A stretch of 64,000 bases of DNA from NCBI GenBank assembly GCA_033032865.1, contig JAWHQI010000064.1, positions 1,488,001 through 1,552,000 on the forward strand, written 5' to 3'. Shown piece by piece: positions 20,426 to 32,639 of the stretch. The DNA comes from Dactylorhiza incarnata. Its lineage: Eukaryota > Streptophyta > Magnoliopsida > Asparagales > Orchidaceae. A model generated the notes under the pieces. That model was given only the letters and a program-made list of their open reading frames with translations, ran no database searches and was not told where the DNA came from. Position 1 is the first letter of the stretch. Each line of letters begins with the position of its first letter. The position numbers were made by a program, and so were the translations under genes.

Positions 20426-23400
20426 TATGGGACGGACGACTCATCAACCACCGAGGTCGTCGGGAGAGTGCTCTCACGAGCCAGCGCTCACGGATCTTGC
20501 CACTCGCCTTAGGCATTGGGCGAGTGCTAGGTTGAGGATCTTGGGAACCTGCCGAGAGTTGAACCCGAAAACCACGGTTCAACGAGGAGTTCGAACCAAG
20601 GGTGTAGCTTGCATTTAATTCTCCTAAGCTTGCTCACTAGGCCAAACTCTTGGGACAAGAAACCTCACTCTTTATGGTGGAAAACTAGAATAGACCCTCG
20701 AGCTACATCGAGGAGGTCCCACCACACACCTGAAAGATCTTAGGGAGTTTCCCCTCCTAAACCAAATGCTGAATCGGGCACCTTGAAAAGCACTAGAGGA
20801 TTTTTGACCACCCACCAGGAAACCACGATAACAACAAGTTTGAACCCTCTTGCCAACCAAAGCTAGCCAAAGGAGAGAGAAACAAGTGAGAACCCCTCTC
20901 CAAAGGTGCCCTTGAGGGTCTATTTATAGTTTCCTAAAAATAGTCTGCGGATAGCGAGTTCCCGCCTTTTGGTTTTACTAAATGCAGCCTGAATTGGTCT
21001 GCCAACAGCAGAATCCCGTTGTCTGTAATGGCTAAACGTAGGCACCTTGCGACCCTGATGAGTTGGCACCCTGGGAACCCTAACGAGCTGGCACCCTGGG
21101 AACTCTGACGAGCTGGCACCCTAGGACCCTGGCGAGCTGGCACCCTGAGAACCATGACGAACTGGCACCCTAGGACCCTGACGAGTTGGCACCCTGGGAA
21201 CCATGATGAGCTGGTACCCTGGGACCCTGACGAGCTGGCACCCTGTGTAAGATCCCTCTCCTTCATACAAGAGAGTTTCTGGATCTTATGCCTAGAACCG
21301 CCGCCTTACGGTGACACCAACACATGAGTTAGTCGCCACCGCAAGACGCCGATTCTGCCGACAAGAACGATCAACCGGGCCAACAATGGAAAAAGTAAAC
21401 TATAATAAACTAAGTCCACAAATCACATATATATATATATTTGAATCAAAAGAGATACATGTCCAACAATGAGTATAAATAAGAGAGTAAGAGCTTATAT
21501 AAGGTATATATCCAAAATGAGATAAAATCACACACTCTCACTCTGATATATGTTGTAGCTAACCAACACTCTCATCAAACTATCATTAGGTAGTGGTAGT
21601 AGTAGTAGTGCGCGACAACTGCTCCTCATGTCTCGCCACCACGTCCTGCTGGTCGTTCTGCTGCTCCAGCTCCTCAGACCTCTGGTGTTATGGTCACATC
21701 CGACCGTTAGTCAAAAAACTAAGCCATTTTGTTCTTGTCTCCCCCATGACTCCTAGGCACCGCGCGGGAGGACAAAGCGGAGGAAAACAAGGGGTAAAAA
21801 CAAAAGCAGGTGACATGGAACTAAAACTAGCATGTGTGTAAGGTAAAAACATATATATTTCTAAGCTAGCAGTACTTACAAGTAAGTTGTAGAGTAGAGT
21901 AGTAAAGTAAAACATTAAGGTAAAAGCGGCGCAAGTAAATTAATGTGAGATCTATTCTACCATCATAGAAATGTACCTTAACTTATATGAATGCCCATAC
22001 AAACTTATAAGCTAAGTTAAGGTTTCCAGAAATAACTCATCTCATAAAAGAGTTCATACTAGTTTATGTGATGACGATCTGCAATTATGAATGTTATGTA
22101 TATGATATGCTTCATGCATGTGCAACGTACACACACACAAATCTGTGCGCACAGATCTTTTGTAAGTTTCCTCTGTTCGAGTGTGTCAACTCAGGTACCC
22201 CGTTGAGGCAAACATGGGCAGTGGATCGCGCGGGCATGTCCACTTCTAGGCTCCTTTCAATATCTCCCAGCCTGGACCTTATGTAAGAACCTAAAAACAC
22301 AAAGGGTATCCACATACTATCTGGTAAGTAACACCTCTATCCCTCTTTTCGGGTCTCCGCTCAGGTACACCCCGTTGAGGCAAAACAGGGCAGTGAATCG
22401 GGTCCTCCACTCCTAAGCTAGTATGACACATCCTAGCCTAGACATTATGTACGCCCTAAGAATACACAGGGTGTCCGTGTATTATCTGGTAAGTAACACC
22501 TCTTAATTATATTTCCCCCGATCCTTTAGCTCGTCGGACTATCCAGTCCTCCTTAGATAACACCGAGTTTACCGCTCGCAGGACTAACCCGTCATGATAT
22601 CATAATTTCCCGAGCCTCCAGCTCACAGGACAACCAAATCCTTGTACCAATCCGTCCCATATTTTGGGATGAGGATTACCTTACCAAGTTCTCTTACTTA
22701 AACTACTCTTGCCTATGTTTAGTTGATCGTAACGGTGTAAGGTGAATCCTAGATTTCCCGAGGTCAACCCGGTGAAGGGCTCGCATCGGTACTAGAAGGT
22801 ATGCTGGGGTGACATCCCAAACCTTTCTTTCTCATGATATTTATTTTTATTGGTGGCTACCCATCGCTAAGACCACTCTCATTGTTACTCTTAAACTAAC
22901 ATATGCTATCTTATGATACTTGTAGGGGAGTGACGATCTTTCGTTGGACATCAAGACTAGAACTCCCCTTAATGTCAGTATACACTAACACTTAACCCAT
23001 TATGTGCTTGCTCTAGGACTTCAACCAGAAGTCTATGACTCTCTATCTGCCACTAAATCAGTTGAGGTTAACCCCTATGATCACCTCCAAGTTCTACCCT
23101 TACACAAACGTTCTATTGAACGGTGCATACCCTTAATCTCAAATACATGGTGTGAGGTGCAAACCCTTAACATGTTCATCTATATACCCCAAGATTTATT
23201 CTACTGATGCACCATGGTCATAATAACACCTTAAATTGTTGTGAGTCTCTTAAGGTGGAAAACCCCCAAATCATTCATTTATTCAATATGCGACATGAAT
23301 ATATACTAATGTTCAACTATATGACAAATGTTCCCCCAAAATTCTACAACTTTTAAAGACTGATATAAATGACATCCTACAGATATATTCCAAATTTCAT

Positions 23401-23939
23401 TCAGATAATAAGTATTCTTGATGGTCTATTCATTACATCATTATTTTACTAATCACAGACCATCACACGAGATGAACTAGTTTTGATCTTAAAGATGCAA
23501 CTATCACTAATCCTTGGCCAAATGATCCAAAATTCATAACATAGGTTCATCATGACAAGGTTAAGAAATGACCAAAATTCCATAATATTTCTAATTAATT
23601 TGACCATAAATAAAAAATTCTTTAATTTCAAGATATATATCATTTACACATGAAGTGTCCCTTCGAGACGTTAAGATATTCCAAATAATTTATAACAGGT
23701 ACATATTGATAAAATATTATGTCTGACATAGTTTTATAATTTTCCATAATAATTATCACCAAAATTCCCATACTTAAATGTTGATATCAATTTGTCACAT
23801 TGCACATCAAGTACTAAAATAATCCATTCAAAAATTATGGAACACTTACAATAGGTTGAGAGCGTCCTAAAAATAGCTTAACCACAATTTCAGAATATTC
23901 CAAGTAATATTGACTACAAAATTATCAATAATACAAAAG

Positions 23940-24480
23940 TGTGACATATAAAGTTCTTGGTAATTCCCTAGGTACATGACTTCCAAAAATCACACTAAAA
24001 TTTCCAGAGATATAATATAGCATAGTTCACCATGTGACAGAAGATGGATTTTTCTTAAGTCATTAGGGTATCTTTATTTTTGTAATACACTTATGTGATA
24101 TAATTGTAATTAAGTAAATACTTAGGATTTCTAACTCCACAAATCCTACTAAACTTTCTAGAGATATAATATAACATAAATTACCATGTGACAGAATTTT
24201 TCCTAAGTCATCAGGTCATCTCTATTTCATTAATACACTTATTTGACATAATTATAATTAAGTAAATACCTAGGATTTCTGACTCCAAAAAATCCTACTA
24301 AAATTTCCAGAGATGTAATATAACATAAATCACCATGTGATAGAAGATTGTATTTTTCCTAAGTCATTAGGTCATCTTTATTCCATTAATACACTTATGT
24401 GACACAATTAAAATTATGTAATTACCTAGGATTTTTTACTCCAAAAATCCTAATTTTCTGTGGTGACTCTTTACATCATA
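23940..24480 (-). repeat. About 150-154-bp tandem repeat in LTR-A
   Basis: The AGAGATATAATATA anchor recurs at 24006, 24160 and 24309 (spacing 154 and 149). Units share CCATGTGACAGAA, AAGTCATTAGGTCATC and AATCCTACTAAAATTTCC. The flanking 22860-23940 is AT-rich LTR sequence without other features. Confidence 0.75.
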
Positions 24481-24659
24481 ATGGGTGAATGCCCAAAATA
24501 TTGTAGTCATTCACCAAGTCATTTGTGATGAATTCACAAGATGTCTGATGAATAGTAAATTATACATATTTTAGTCTAGTTTTTAACATGGTTTTAAGTA
24601 ATATTGTACATATTTCATCTAAATTATTGAATAAATGATTTGTTTTAGATCATTTTTAT

Positions 24660-24990
24660 ATTTATATATTTATATGTAAAAAGGAAATATTTAAGTATTT
24701 AAATATATATGTAAATATATATATATTTAAGTATTTAAATATATATGTAAATAAGTATTTAAATATATATGTATATAAAGTATTTAAATATATGTGTAAA
24801 TATATATATATATATATATAAAGTATTTAAATATATATGTAAATAAGTATTTAAATATATATGTAAATATATATATATATAAAGTATTTAAAAATATATG
24901 TAAATATTTATTGAATATAATTAAGTTAGTTATTGAATATGTATTAATATAAAAATTCTGTAAATATATATATATAATATAGTTCTTGTG
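24660..24990. repeat. AT-rich microsatellite tract
   Basis: Irregular repeats of AAGTATTTAAATATATATGTAAATATATAT-type units (written here as AAGTATTTAAATATATATG). Low complexity. Confidence 0.85.
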
Positions 24991-25124
24991 CTTACAGATA
25001 TGAGCGCTTGGCTTAGTGGTTGTGGTCTGCTTAGCCTTTCTGGGTGGTGCGGGATCTAAACCAGGCCAGTGCATTTTTGCCTGGATTTAATCCCGCAGCC
25101 CGCTACCCGCAGGCCAAACTGCTG

Positions 25125-25345
25125 AGACCCAGCCGAGAACCGCTGAGACCAGCCCAGAACCGCTGAGACCCAGCCCAGAACCGCTGAGACCAGCCCGGAT
25201 CCGCTGAGACCCAGCCCAGAACCGCTGAGACCAGCCCATAACCGCTGAGACCAGCCCGGATCCGCTAAGACCCAGCCCAGAACCACTGAGACCAGCCCAG
25301 AACCGCTGAGACCAGCCTGGATCCGCTGAGACCCAGCCCAGAACC
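25125..25345. repeat. 20-21-bp tandem repeat
   Basis: About ten units of GAACCGCTGAGACCAGCCC with CCGGAT/CCAGAA variants, lying just left of the hAT insertion. The open frame on the minus strand (25056-25373) follows the repeat and is not a gene. Confidence 0.8.
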
Positions 25346-25659
25346 GCAGCTCACATGCCAGCTCACCTTCCACCTCTCTTCTTCTAGAACCTGCCAGCTA
25401 GACGTGCACAAAAAAACTGGGTCTGGAAAGCCCGATTGGGCCCGGCCTGGCAAAAGCCTGGTTAGGTCTGGGCCCGGGTAAGACTGGTCCAGGCCCAGTC
25501 CGGTCCTGAGAGGCCTAAAAAGGCCTTCAAATTAATAAATTGCCAGGCCCGGGCCAGGCCCAGGCTAGGCCCGGTCCTAGGCTTTGCCTGGGCCCGATCT
25601 CAGGCCTTACCTGGGCCTGGCCCAGGATTGGCCCAGGCAAAGCTGGAGGCGTAGCAACA

Positions 25660-25866
25660 TCTCTTAAAAAAGTGGCAACGTCTCTCGAAAAAGACGTTGC
25701 CCAACGTCTCTTTTTAAGATTAAAAACCCTAAACCCTAAACCCTAAACCCTAAAACATCTCTTTTTTAAGAGACGTTGCTGGCAAGTGGCAACGTCTCTT
25801 TTTAAGAGACGTTGCCCAACGTCTCTTTTTAAGAGACGTTGCCCAACGTCTCTTAAAAAGAGACCT
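25660..25866. repeat. 27-bp palindrome array upstream of hAT transposase
   Basis: Repeated AACGTCTCTT-TTT-AAGAGACGTT palindromes spaced by GCCC (27-bp period near 25790-25850), with imperfect copies to the left. The perfect arms are 10 bp. Confidence 0.88.
25727..25754 (+). repeat. Interstitial telomere-type repeat (CCCTAAA)x4
   Basis: Four exact CCCTAAA units, the complement of the common plant telomere repeat TTTAGGG, lie within the palindrome array inside the hAT, about 340 bp before the transposase ATG. AAACCCTAA is also known as the plant telo-box promoter motif. Confidence 0.95.
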
Positions 25867-25989
25867 GCCACATTAAATTTATTTAATGTGGCAGCCCACT
25901 TGCCACATTAAAATTAAAATTTTTTTGAATTGTTAATTATAATGATTATTTATTATTGTTTTAATAATTATTTAAAATATGATTTTTTT

Positions 25990-26000
25990 CTATAAATAGA
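25990..26000 (+). promoter_or_regulatory. TATA box of hAT transposase
   Basis: CTATAAATAGA, about 94 bp upstream of the transposase ATG; a good plant TATA consensus at a plausible distance. Confidence 0.75.
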
Positions 26001-26093
26001 TGAGACACTCCTCTAAATTTTTTTTAATTACACTTTAAGCTTAAGCTCTCACATATTTCATCCTCTCAATTTCTTACTCCGGAGTTTCGATCG

Positions 26094-28021
26094 ATGGCAT
26101 CTTCATCTGGTACCGTTCCCGAAATTGTTGAGCACAAACATAGTGCTCCAATTTGGGAGCACTTCGACAAAGTGCGTATCGACAATGATTATAAAGCGAA
26201 ATGCCGACATTGTTCGAAGTTGTTGACGGCGGCCGGAAACTCCACACTCGTGCGACACATCAAATCATGTGTTGCAAAACAAGCTCCGGAATCAAGTCAA
26301 TCACAACTAATAGCGGCCGGACAAATTTGGACTTACGATCAAATGCGGCAAAGAGAAGCGCAGATGAAGAATATCATCGGGCGTGGGTTGCCATTTAATC
26401 ACTACGACAATGCCCGTGAGACCGCTTATGTTCATCGAGCTCTCCAACTGAAATATCATCAAGTAAGTAGAACTACAATAAGACGTGACGCATATAAAGC
26501 TTATATTAAAGCAAAAAAAAAATTTAATTAAATATTTTGAAAATTTAGATAGTAGGATTAGTTTAACTTGCGATGTTTGGAGTAGCGGTATACAATTAAG
26601 ACATTCTTATATTTGCATTACAAGTCATTGGATAGATCCTACTTCATGGGAGTTATCCAAGCACATCATTTATTTCAATAGTTTTGAAGTTCCGCATACT
26701 GGAACAGCAATTTATCAAGTAATTATGAATTGTATACGCGAATTTAAAATAAAAGATAAAATTATTAGTATTTCATTTGATAACGCTAGTAATAATACGT
26801 CGGCTATTGATAGTTTAAAAAGAGATTTAAAACCTATGTTAAATGGAGCATTTTTTTCATACTCGTGTTTGTCATGTTTTAAATTTAATTGTCCAAGATA
26901 GTTTAAAATTAATGGATCCATATATTATTAAAATTAGAACTATGCTACAATATATATATAGCTCTCAAAAGAGACGATAAGATTTGAAAAAAATTGTAAC
27001 AAATCAGGGCGAAATTTTTTTAAAACCAGAATATGACATGCCAATTAGGTGGAATTCCACTTACAAAATGTTAAAAAGAGCAATCCGCCAAAAAACTCTC
27101 CTAATGGAATTTTATTCAACAAATACAACTCATGATTTAAATGACGATGATTGGGAAACAATTATGATTTATATGCGCTTATTAGAATGCTTTTATAGAG
27201 CGACGATTCAATTATCCGGTGTTTATTATCCCACTAGCTCTCGAGTTATCAAAATTTTTTTAATTATTACGAAAACTTTAAATTATTATAAACAATATAG
27301 GTTTTGGCAGCCCGTAATTGAAATAATGGAAACAAAAATTTTAAAATACTATAAGGAAATGTCACCTATGTTTTCATGTGCGGCGGCTTTAAATCCTTTA
27401 TTAGGTGTTTTAGGTGTTGAAAATCTTTTAGAAGAAATAAATAAAAACTTACACTTAGATTTAATTAATTTGGAATATGAAGATTCAATAATTTCAAAAT
27501 TTAATACAATTTTTACAGATTTCTATAATTATTATTATGATTTATATGGGTCGCGACAGCGAGAAGATTCAACACAATTACAAATGACAGATGATTTTCA
27601 AAATAAAATTTATGAGATTGTGTCTAGAAAGAAATCACGAACTACTAGTACATTAAATGAATTAGGATTATACACTAAAATACAATTTAGAGAGTATATG
27701 ACTAAAACAGAAATTGAAAATTTTAATATATTAGAGTGGTGGAAAAATAAAACTAACACGTATCCTATTTTGGCTTTAATGGCACGTGATATACTAACTG
27801 TCCAAGCTAGTACGGTAACTTCAGAGTCTGCTTTTTCTTTGAGTGGCAGGGTTTTGAATGAACGACGGAGTCGACTTAACGAAGAGTCGTTGGAGATTTG
27901 TATTTGCTATAAAGATTATTTGGACGTGGCGAATAGAGAGCAACATATTACTTCCATCGAAGACAGCTCCTCGTCAGTAGAAGAAGAACTGAGTTCGTTA
28001 AACTTGGCCGATGAAGATTGA
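26094..28021 (+). pseudogene. hAT superfamily transposase (broken)
   Basis: Cuts and pastes the element. Starts at ATG 26094 (MASSSG). The N-terminal BED zinc finger is clear: IWEHFDKVRIDN, then CRHCSK...RHIKSC (C-X2-C...H-X3-C). The middle part has LTCDVWSS and ISISFDNASNN with catalytic-type Asp, then WNSTYKML. The C-terminal dimerisation domain reads MARDILTVQASTVTSESAFS followed by LNERRSRLNEESLEI. Three lesions break it. A frame change occurs at an A10 run (26513-26522), another at a T7 run near 26852-26858, and a stop TAA lies at 26978-26980. About 640 codons in all, usual for plant hAT. The 3' flank to 28523 is noncoding. Confidence 0.92.
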
Positions 28022-28531
28022 GTATTGGTGATGTATTTTTTTTTTGGGTTGGCCGCCATACGGTGCTTTGACACCTTACTTATTGTGGGTGGGTAGGTTG
28101 AGAGTTGTGAGATTTTGTGCGTTTTGTAAGTTCGGGTAGTTTTTCTCGGGGTTGGTGGCCGACCCGTTTGTGTGTGTTGTAATATTTTTTAATAGAAATA
28201 AAATATAACATTTTATCTTATTAAGCATTTAAAATTTTAATATATATGTCTTACATAATATATTTATATTAAGTATTTTATATATATAAATAATTTTTTT
28301 TTTGAAAAAATTAGCCTTGAGTGTGCCTGGGCCTGGTTAGGCCTGCCTGGGCCTGGCCTAGGCCTGGCCGAAAAGGCCTAACTAGTCCCCATTTATACAG
28401 GGGTCCTGAGCCTGGGTCTGGGCCTGGCTATTGTAAGGCCTAGGCCTGGGCCTGGGCGTAAAAAGCCTGGGCCTGGCAGACCCAGACCTAAACTGGGCCT
28501 GCCAGGCTTTATGTGCACGGCTACTGCCAGC

Positions 28532-29750
28532 TTCTATCCGCACCCAACCAGCTCTCAAGTCAAAGTTGCCAACCTCTCAAGTCTTCCAGCCAGCTGCCTT
28601 GCCAGCTCCTTTTTTTACTACTATTTGCAGCCCTCTTTTTGGCTATAAATATGAGGGGCTTTGCTTTTTTTATAAAGGTTCATAAAAGTTAGAACCTAAT
28701 TAAGTGTTGTTCTTATGAATTTTTTAGTGTTCCTGTCTAAGTGTTTTTCTTGAGTGTTTATGTGAGTTTGTTTGTGTGTTTCCTAAGCCCAAGTTTGGGC
28801 TCTCCAAGTTTAGACTTTCTTGAAAAAGTTGTAATCTCTATTATACATATATATATATATATGAAAGTTCTTCTTTGTTCTTAAATTTCTTTTATTTTGT
28901 TCTTCTTTTCCTTTAAGTAAGTGTGTGTGAGTGTATGAGTTAGTGTTTTATTGTCTTTTGTTTTTAATTTAGTTTTTCATTTATTGTAAGTGTGTGTGTG
29001 TGTAGGTGGATAAATTTTGTTTTTAATTTTTATTTTAATTTAGTTTTACTTATTATTGTGTGTGTGAGTGTATGAGAGTAATTTATTTCATAGTTTAGTT
29101 TAATTTAGCTTTCAATTTAATAGCGTAGCTTTTATTATTGTCAAGCATTTATTTCCCGTCTACCCGTTTTGGTAGAACTTGCTCACGCATTTATTTCCCC
29201 TCTACCTATTTGGGTAGAGATTGCTTTTATTTCCCGTCTACCCATTGGGTAGAACTTGCACCATATTTATTTCCCCTCTACCTATTTAGGTATAGATTGC
29301 ACTTATCTTTTCATTGTTTTTACTAACGCACGCAATCGCTTAATTAATCATCGTCATCGCTCTTTAAATTTTATAAAACTAATCGCTCGTTTCATCGATA
29401 AAATAATAGCGCGTTCTTAAAAAGTAAAAATAATCAACACGTTCTTGGAAAAATACGACCTTGATATTTTCTATTAAATATCCTATACTATACGCGATAA
29501 GGTGCACTTGCCTTCATCGAAAGATTAGTTTGGATATACAATTACAAAAACTTGCAAAACCTTCTCCTTTTCTATTTACACATATTTAGAGAATTCGGCG
29601 CTGTAGTCGAGGCGTAATCTTTGATATTTCGAAAGAAGAAAAGACAGTTACTTCTATTCATCGAAGTAGGATAACGGTTAGTTTCTCGAAGTAGGAGTAC
29701 TCGCGAAACTCCTCGAAAACGCCCGCTTAATTCTAATCACATCACAAGAA
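28532..29750 (+). other. Promoter-like, possibly LTR-derived sequence right of the hAT
   Basis: Contains a TATA box (GGCTATAAATATG, 28641-28653), T/G-rich leader-like sequence with GTGTGTGA runs (28730-29070), four irregular TTTATTTCCC(C/G)TCTACC repeats at 29148, 29191, 29225 and 29266 (34-43 bp apart), and a possible LTR-type end CACATCACA at about 29748. It has no counterpart in LTR-B, so it may be part of an extra insertion within LTR-A. No coding region is seen. Confidence 0.45.
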
Positions 29751-31979
29751 AGGTTTTGCAAATCTCTAAAAATTTAAACCATCAATGTCGAAACTTGGTT
29801 AAGTGCACACCAAGTCACTTACACCATATGTTCACATGCATGTGTAATACTCATCATACAGAGGTCCAAATGACCTTAAATTTTGGTCAGAGACCAATCA
29901 TAACCGAATTAACCTTGTGCCCAAAAATTGGGTTATTTTGAGTTGATTTAACCATGTAAATCTAGTACTGCATTATAGTGCTATACACACACCAAATTCC
30001 CCCTTACATGCATGTGGAATACACCAATATGTAGAGGTCCAAATGACCTTAAATTTTTACAAGTGACTATTTATGATCTAATTAACACGCCGCCCAAGAT
30101 TTGGGTTAATTTGAGTTAGTCTAGTCACATTAATTTCATTTATATGAAAAATCATATTTCTGACAAAACTATAGAGAAATATCATCTAAAAATTTTGATT
30201 TTTGGATGGTAGGTCCATATAGGTACCACTCATGCATTGACAAAATTTTAGGTTCATGCAAACAACCTAGGAAAAGTTATTCACAAAATATGGTCTAGGG
30301 AACCTTTAAGACACCCCTCAGTAAAACTGAGATTCTGGGGGATGTATGACACCAAATCAAGTGATTCAAAGTTTCTTAGAAAGGTAAGTGCATAATCTAC
30401 AACTTTTATACGTTACACTTTTCCTAGTTCTGCATCTAAGGGGTCTTAATTTAAGCATTAAAATGTTTGTCTAAGGTGTGACAGATCATGCATTTAATCT
30501 ATATTATAGTATATGCATATTATAACAACACAAATCTTGATGCAAGATCAACAACTGCTGGTCATCTTCTCCAACCAGACGACGACTGCGATCTACCCGA
30601 CCTGGGCCGACCTCCATGCCCATTTCTCGGCCACTTGGTGGCCACCACTGCCGGCCACCGCCACCGCCACCACCACCTCCGTTGAGGTGGTGGTCGTCGA
30701 TTGGCGGCGACGAGGCGGCCAGAAGCCGCCTCTCTGACGAACCCGAGCAATCTCAATTTCACAAAAATGACTCACACCACATGGGTTGGGATTAATTGAG
30801 CCCGATTTCTCTGTCTAGGGAGCTAGAAAGCTAGCATAGAGGGAGAGGAGGAGAAACTGACCTTTAATGGAGCTTGTTGACGGTGGAATCTTCTAGGTGC
30901 CATGGTCGATCCTTACTCAGACGACCCTTGTTGTTTCCTCAATTCTCGGTCAATTTCTCCAATCCAAAGCAATAGCTCCACTCCTTGGGGCTCTCTGAAG
31001 GTGATGGTGAGGTCGATTTGAGCTGAGGAGGGGTATATCATGAGGTGCCATTAAGGCATGGTCGACCAAGGTTCAATTAGCCCCTCTCCCTTCCATCTGG
31101 CTCCAATTCCTCAGGGAATCAATTGGAAAAACTCGAGGGTGCTCAAAGATGAAGCTTGGGAAGGAGAATGGAGGCCATGTTGCACTCATTCCCTCTTTCC
31201 TTCATTTGTCCCATGTGAAAATTGAGGAAAACCCCAAACCAGCCCCATGCATGCCATTTTCAGACGGCAACTAGGGTCACTATACTCATGGGCTACGGGA
31301 TGGGCTAACCTTGAGGGCTTTAGCCCATGGGGATTAGGCTTGGCATCCAAAAATCCAATTTATGTTAATTGTTGACCATGGTTGACTTCTAGGGTTGACT
31401 TGGTCAACTGATGAGGTGGATGACCCCATATGATAGTCATGGGTCCTATGACCCCACCCAATGTTGATTGGGTCATGGTGAGGTAAAGATTGGGTTAATT
31501 GATCCATAAGGTGTGATTTTGACCAAGATTGGGCTAGGTTTGACTTTGGTCAAATTTGGTCAATTGATTGACCAATTGATGGTGCTTTTGGTCAATTGAA
31601 CCTCTTAAAGGGTTTTCTATGTAGTGGTGGGGTCAATTTGGCCATTTGAAGTCTAATTGAGCAAATTTGGATTGAATTGGGTTATATTGACCTAAGTTTG
31701 ACTTTGGTCAATTTGGCTAATTTGGTTGACCAATTGATGGAGATTTAAGTTAATTGAGTGTCCTTTAGGGTTAAGGACATACTGGTGAGGTCAATTTACA
31801 CTTGTGAATCCAATCTGTGCTGTTTTGACCTAAGTTGACTTGTGTACCATAGTGGACCCTATGTGAGTTCACCCTAACTCAATGAGTCCTAAGGTTACCT
31901 CCTTGCCTCAATTCACCATTCTCACCACATGTCATGCCCTAACATTATCATGGGGTCTAGTGGGATTATGGATGTTACA
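29751..31979 (-). other. Right part of LTR-A: GC-rich block and W-box-rich U3
   Basis: Matches LTR-B in reverse. The GC-rich block (30580-30770) has CCACCGCCACC repeats; open frames there are compositional. From 31370 to 31850 there are many TTGACC/GGTCAA motifs. No gene. Confidence 0.65.
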
Positions 31980-32194
31980 CTTTGGGACCCTGAAAAGCTG
32001 GTACCCTAGGAACCTGGCGAGCTGGCAACCTGGGAACCTGGACGAGCTGGCACACTTATGTGTCTTCCTTAGGAAATTTTGATCTCGACTAAGATGGGGC
32101 TGAACATGCGAGATAGTCTCTACTCGCCCCAAGTGAGCGATATCTTCTAAGCCATCCTCGGTCATTTTTGATCTCACAAATTACGGGTTATACA

Positions 32195-32509
32195 CAATCT
32201 CCATTTTTTTCTGGTTCGATACAAGTTCGGAAAAATAATGTAGAACTCGTGGTTCAGAGGATGGGCGCTAGACAACATACCACTCAATTTCCTTCCCATG
32301 TGTGGAGCTCAACTAGAGGAGTAAGAAAGGGGTCGACACCTCCCAGGAGCGAGCTCAACTGAAGGAGGTGGAGAAGAGATCGATAGCTCCCAAGAGATGA
32401 GCTCAACTGAAGGAGATGGAGAAGAGATCGACACCTCTTAGAAGCTGAGCTCAGCTAAGGGAGGTGGAGGAGAGTCGAGCTCAACTGGAGGTGGAGAAGA
32501 GATTGACAC
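32195..32509 (-). repeat. T3 internal repeats next to its 3' LTR
   Basis: Repeated GAGCTCAACTGAAGGAGGTGGAGA units about 50-60 bp long (core GAGCTCAACTGAAGGAGG). They continue after LTR-B at 37908-38000. In T3 orientation this is the sequence just before the 3' LTR, where a PPT would lie; no clean PPT is seen. Confidence 0.65.
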
Positions 32510-32639
32510 TGTAACATCCTCAATCCTTCTAGACCCCTAGATGGTGTTAGGGCATGGGTGGTGTGCAGAGTGGCCACTAAGGCCCATGGGCCAAGTGGAG
32601 TGTGCTAAGTGCACACCAAGGGCACAAAAATCAACATAG

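Larger units (their letters stand above)
25391..28531 (+). mobile_element. hAT DNA transposon (25399-28523) with 8-bp target duplication
   Basis: Perfect 8-bp direct repeats CTGCCAGC at 25391-25398 and 28524-28531 flank short inverted termini: left TAGACGTGCACAAA, right (reverse complement) TAGCCGTGCACATAAA. The subterminal 200 bp at each end is rich in GGCCTGGGCCTGG-type repeats (25420-25640, 28325-28500). Inside are a palindrome array, telomere-like repeats, a TATA box and a transposase gene with BED and hAT C-terminal domains. Size is 3125 bp. The structure is complete but the transposase is broken, so it could be moved only in trans. Confidence 0.93.
21246..31979 (-). mobile_element. Solo chromovirus-type LTR (LTR-A) with nested hAT
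   Basis: On the plus strand it runs TGTAAGATCCC...GGATGTTACA; in element orientation it starts TGTAACATCC. Flanks CCCTG (21241-21245) and CTTTG (31980-31984) could be a target duplication with two C-to-T changes. It is inserted in the GACGAGCTGGCACCCTG array of the T3 LTR. It is homologous, in opposite orientation, to LTR-B: the stretches 21296-21380, 21700-21850, 21960-22000 and 30580-30770 match the reverse complement of 37740-37860, 37270-37400, 37090-37140 and 33700-33910. No internal coding region is present. Removing the hAT leaves about 7.6 kb, 2.2 kb longer than LTR-B, so a further insertion is likely. Confidence 0.75.
20132..32194 (-). mobile_element. 3' LTR of T3 (interrupted by LTR-A)
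   Basis: The two pieces, 20132-21245 and 31980-32194, join across LTR-A. The first 500 bp match the 5' LTR at 41665 closely. It keeps about 370 bp (20680-21040), including the TATA box at 20920-20929 (minus CTATAAATAG), that the 5' LTR has lost. A second GTTGAACCCGAAAACCACGG-type start occurs internally at about 20556, as in the other LTR, so the LTR contains an old internal duplication. Confidence 0.8.

Noticed and set aside
26485..26901. Separate gene downstream of the BED finger ORF
   Set aside because: Sequence order and motifs show it is the middle of the same hAT transposase, displaced by a homopolymer frame change.
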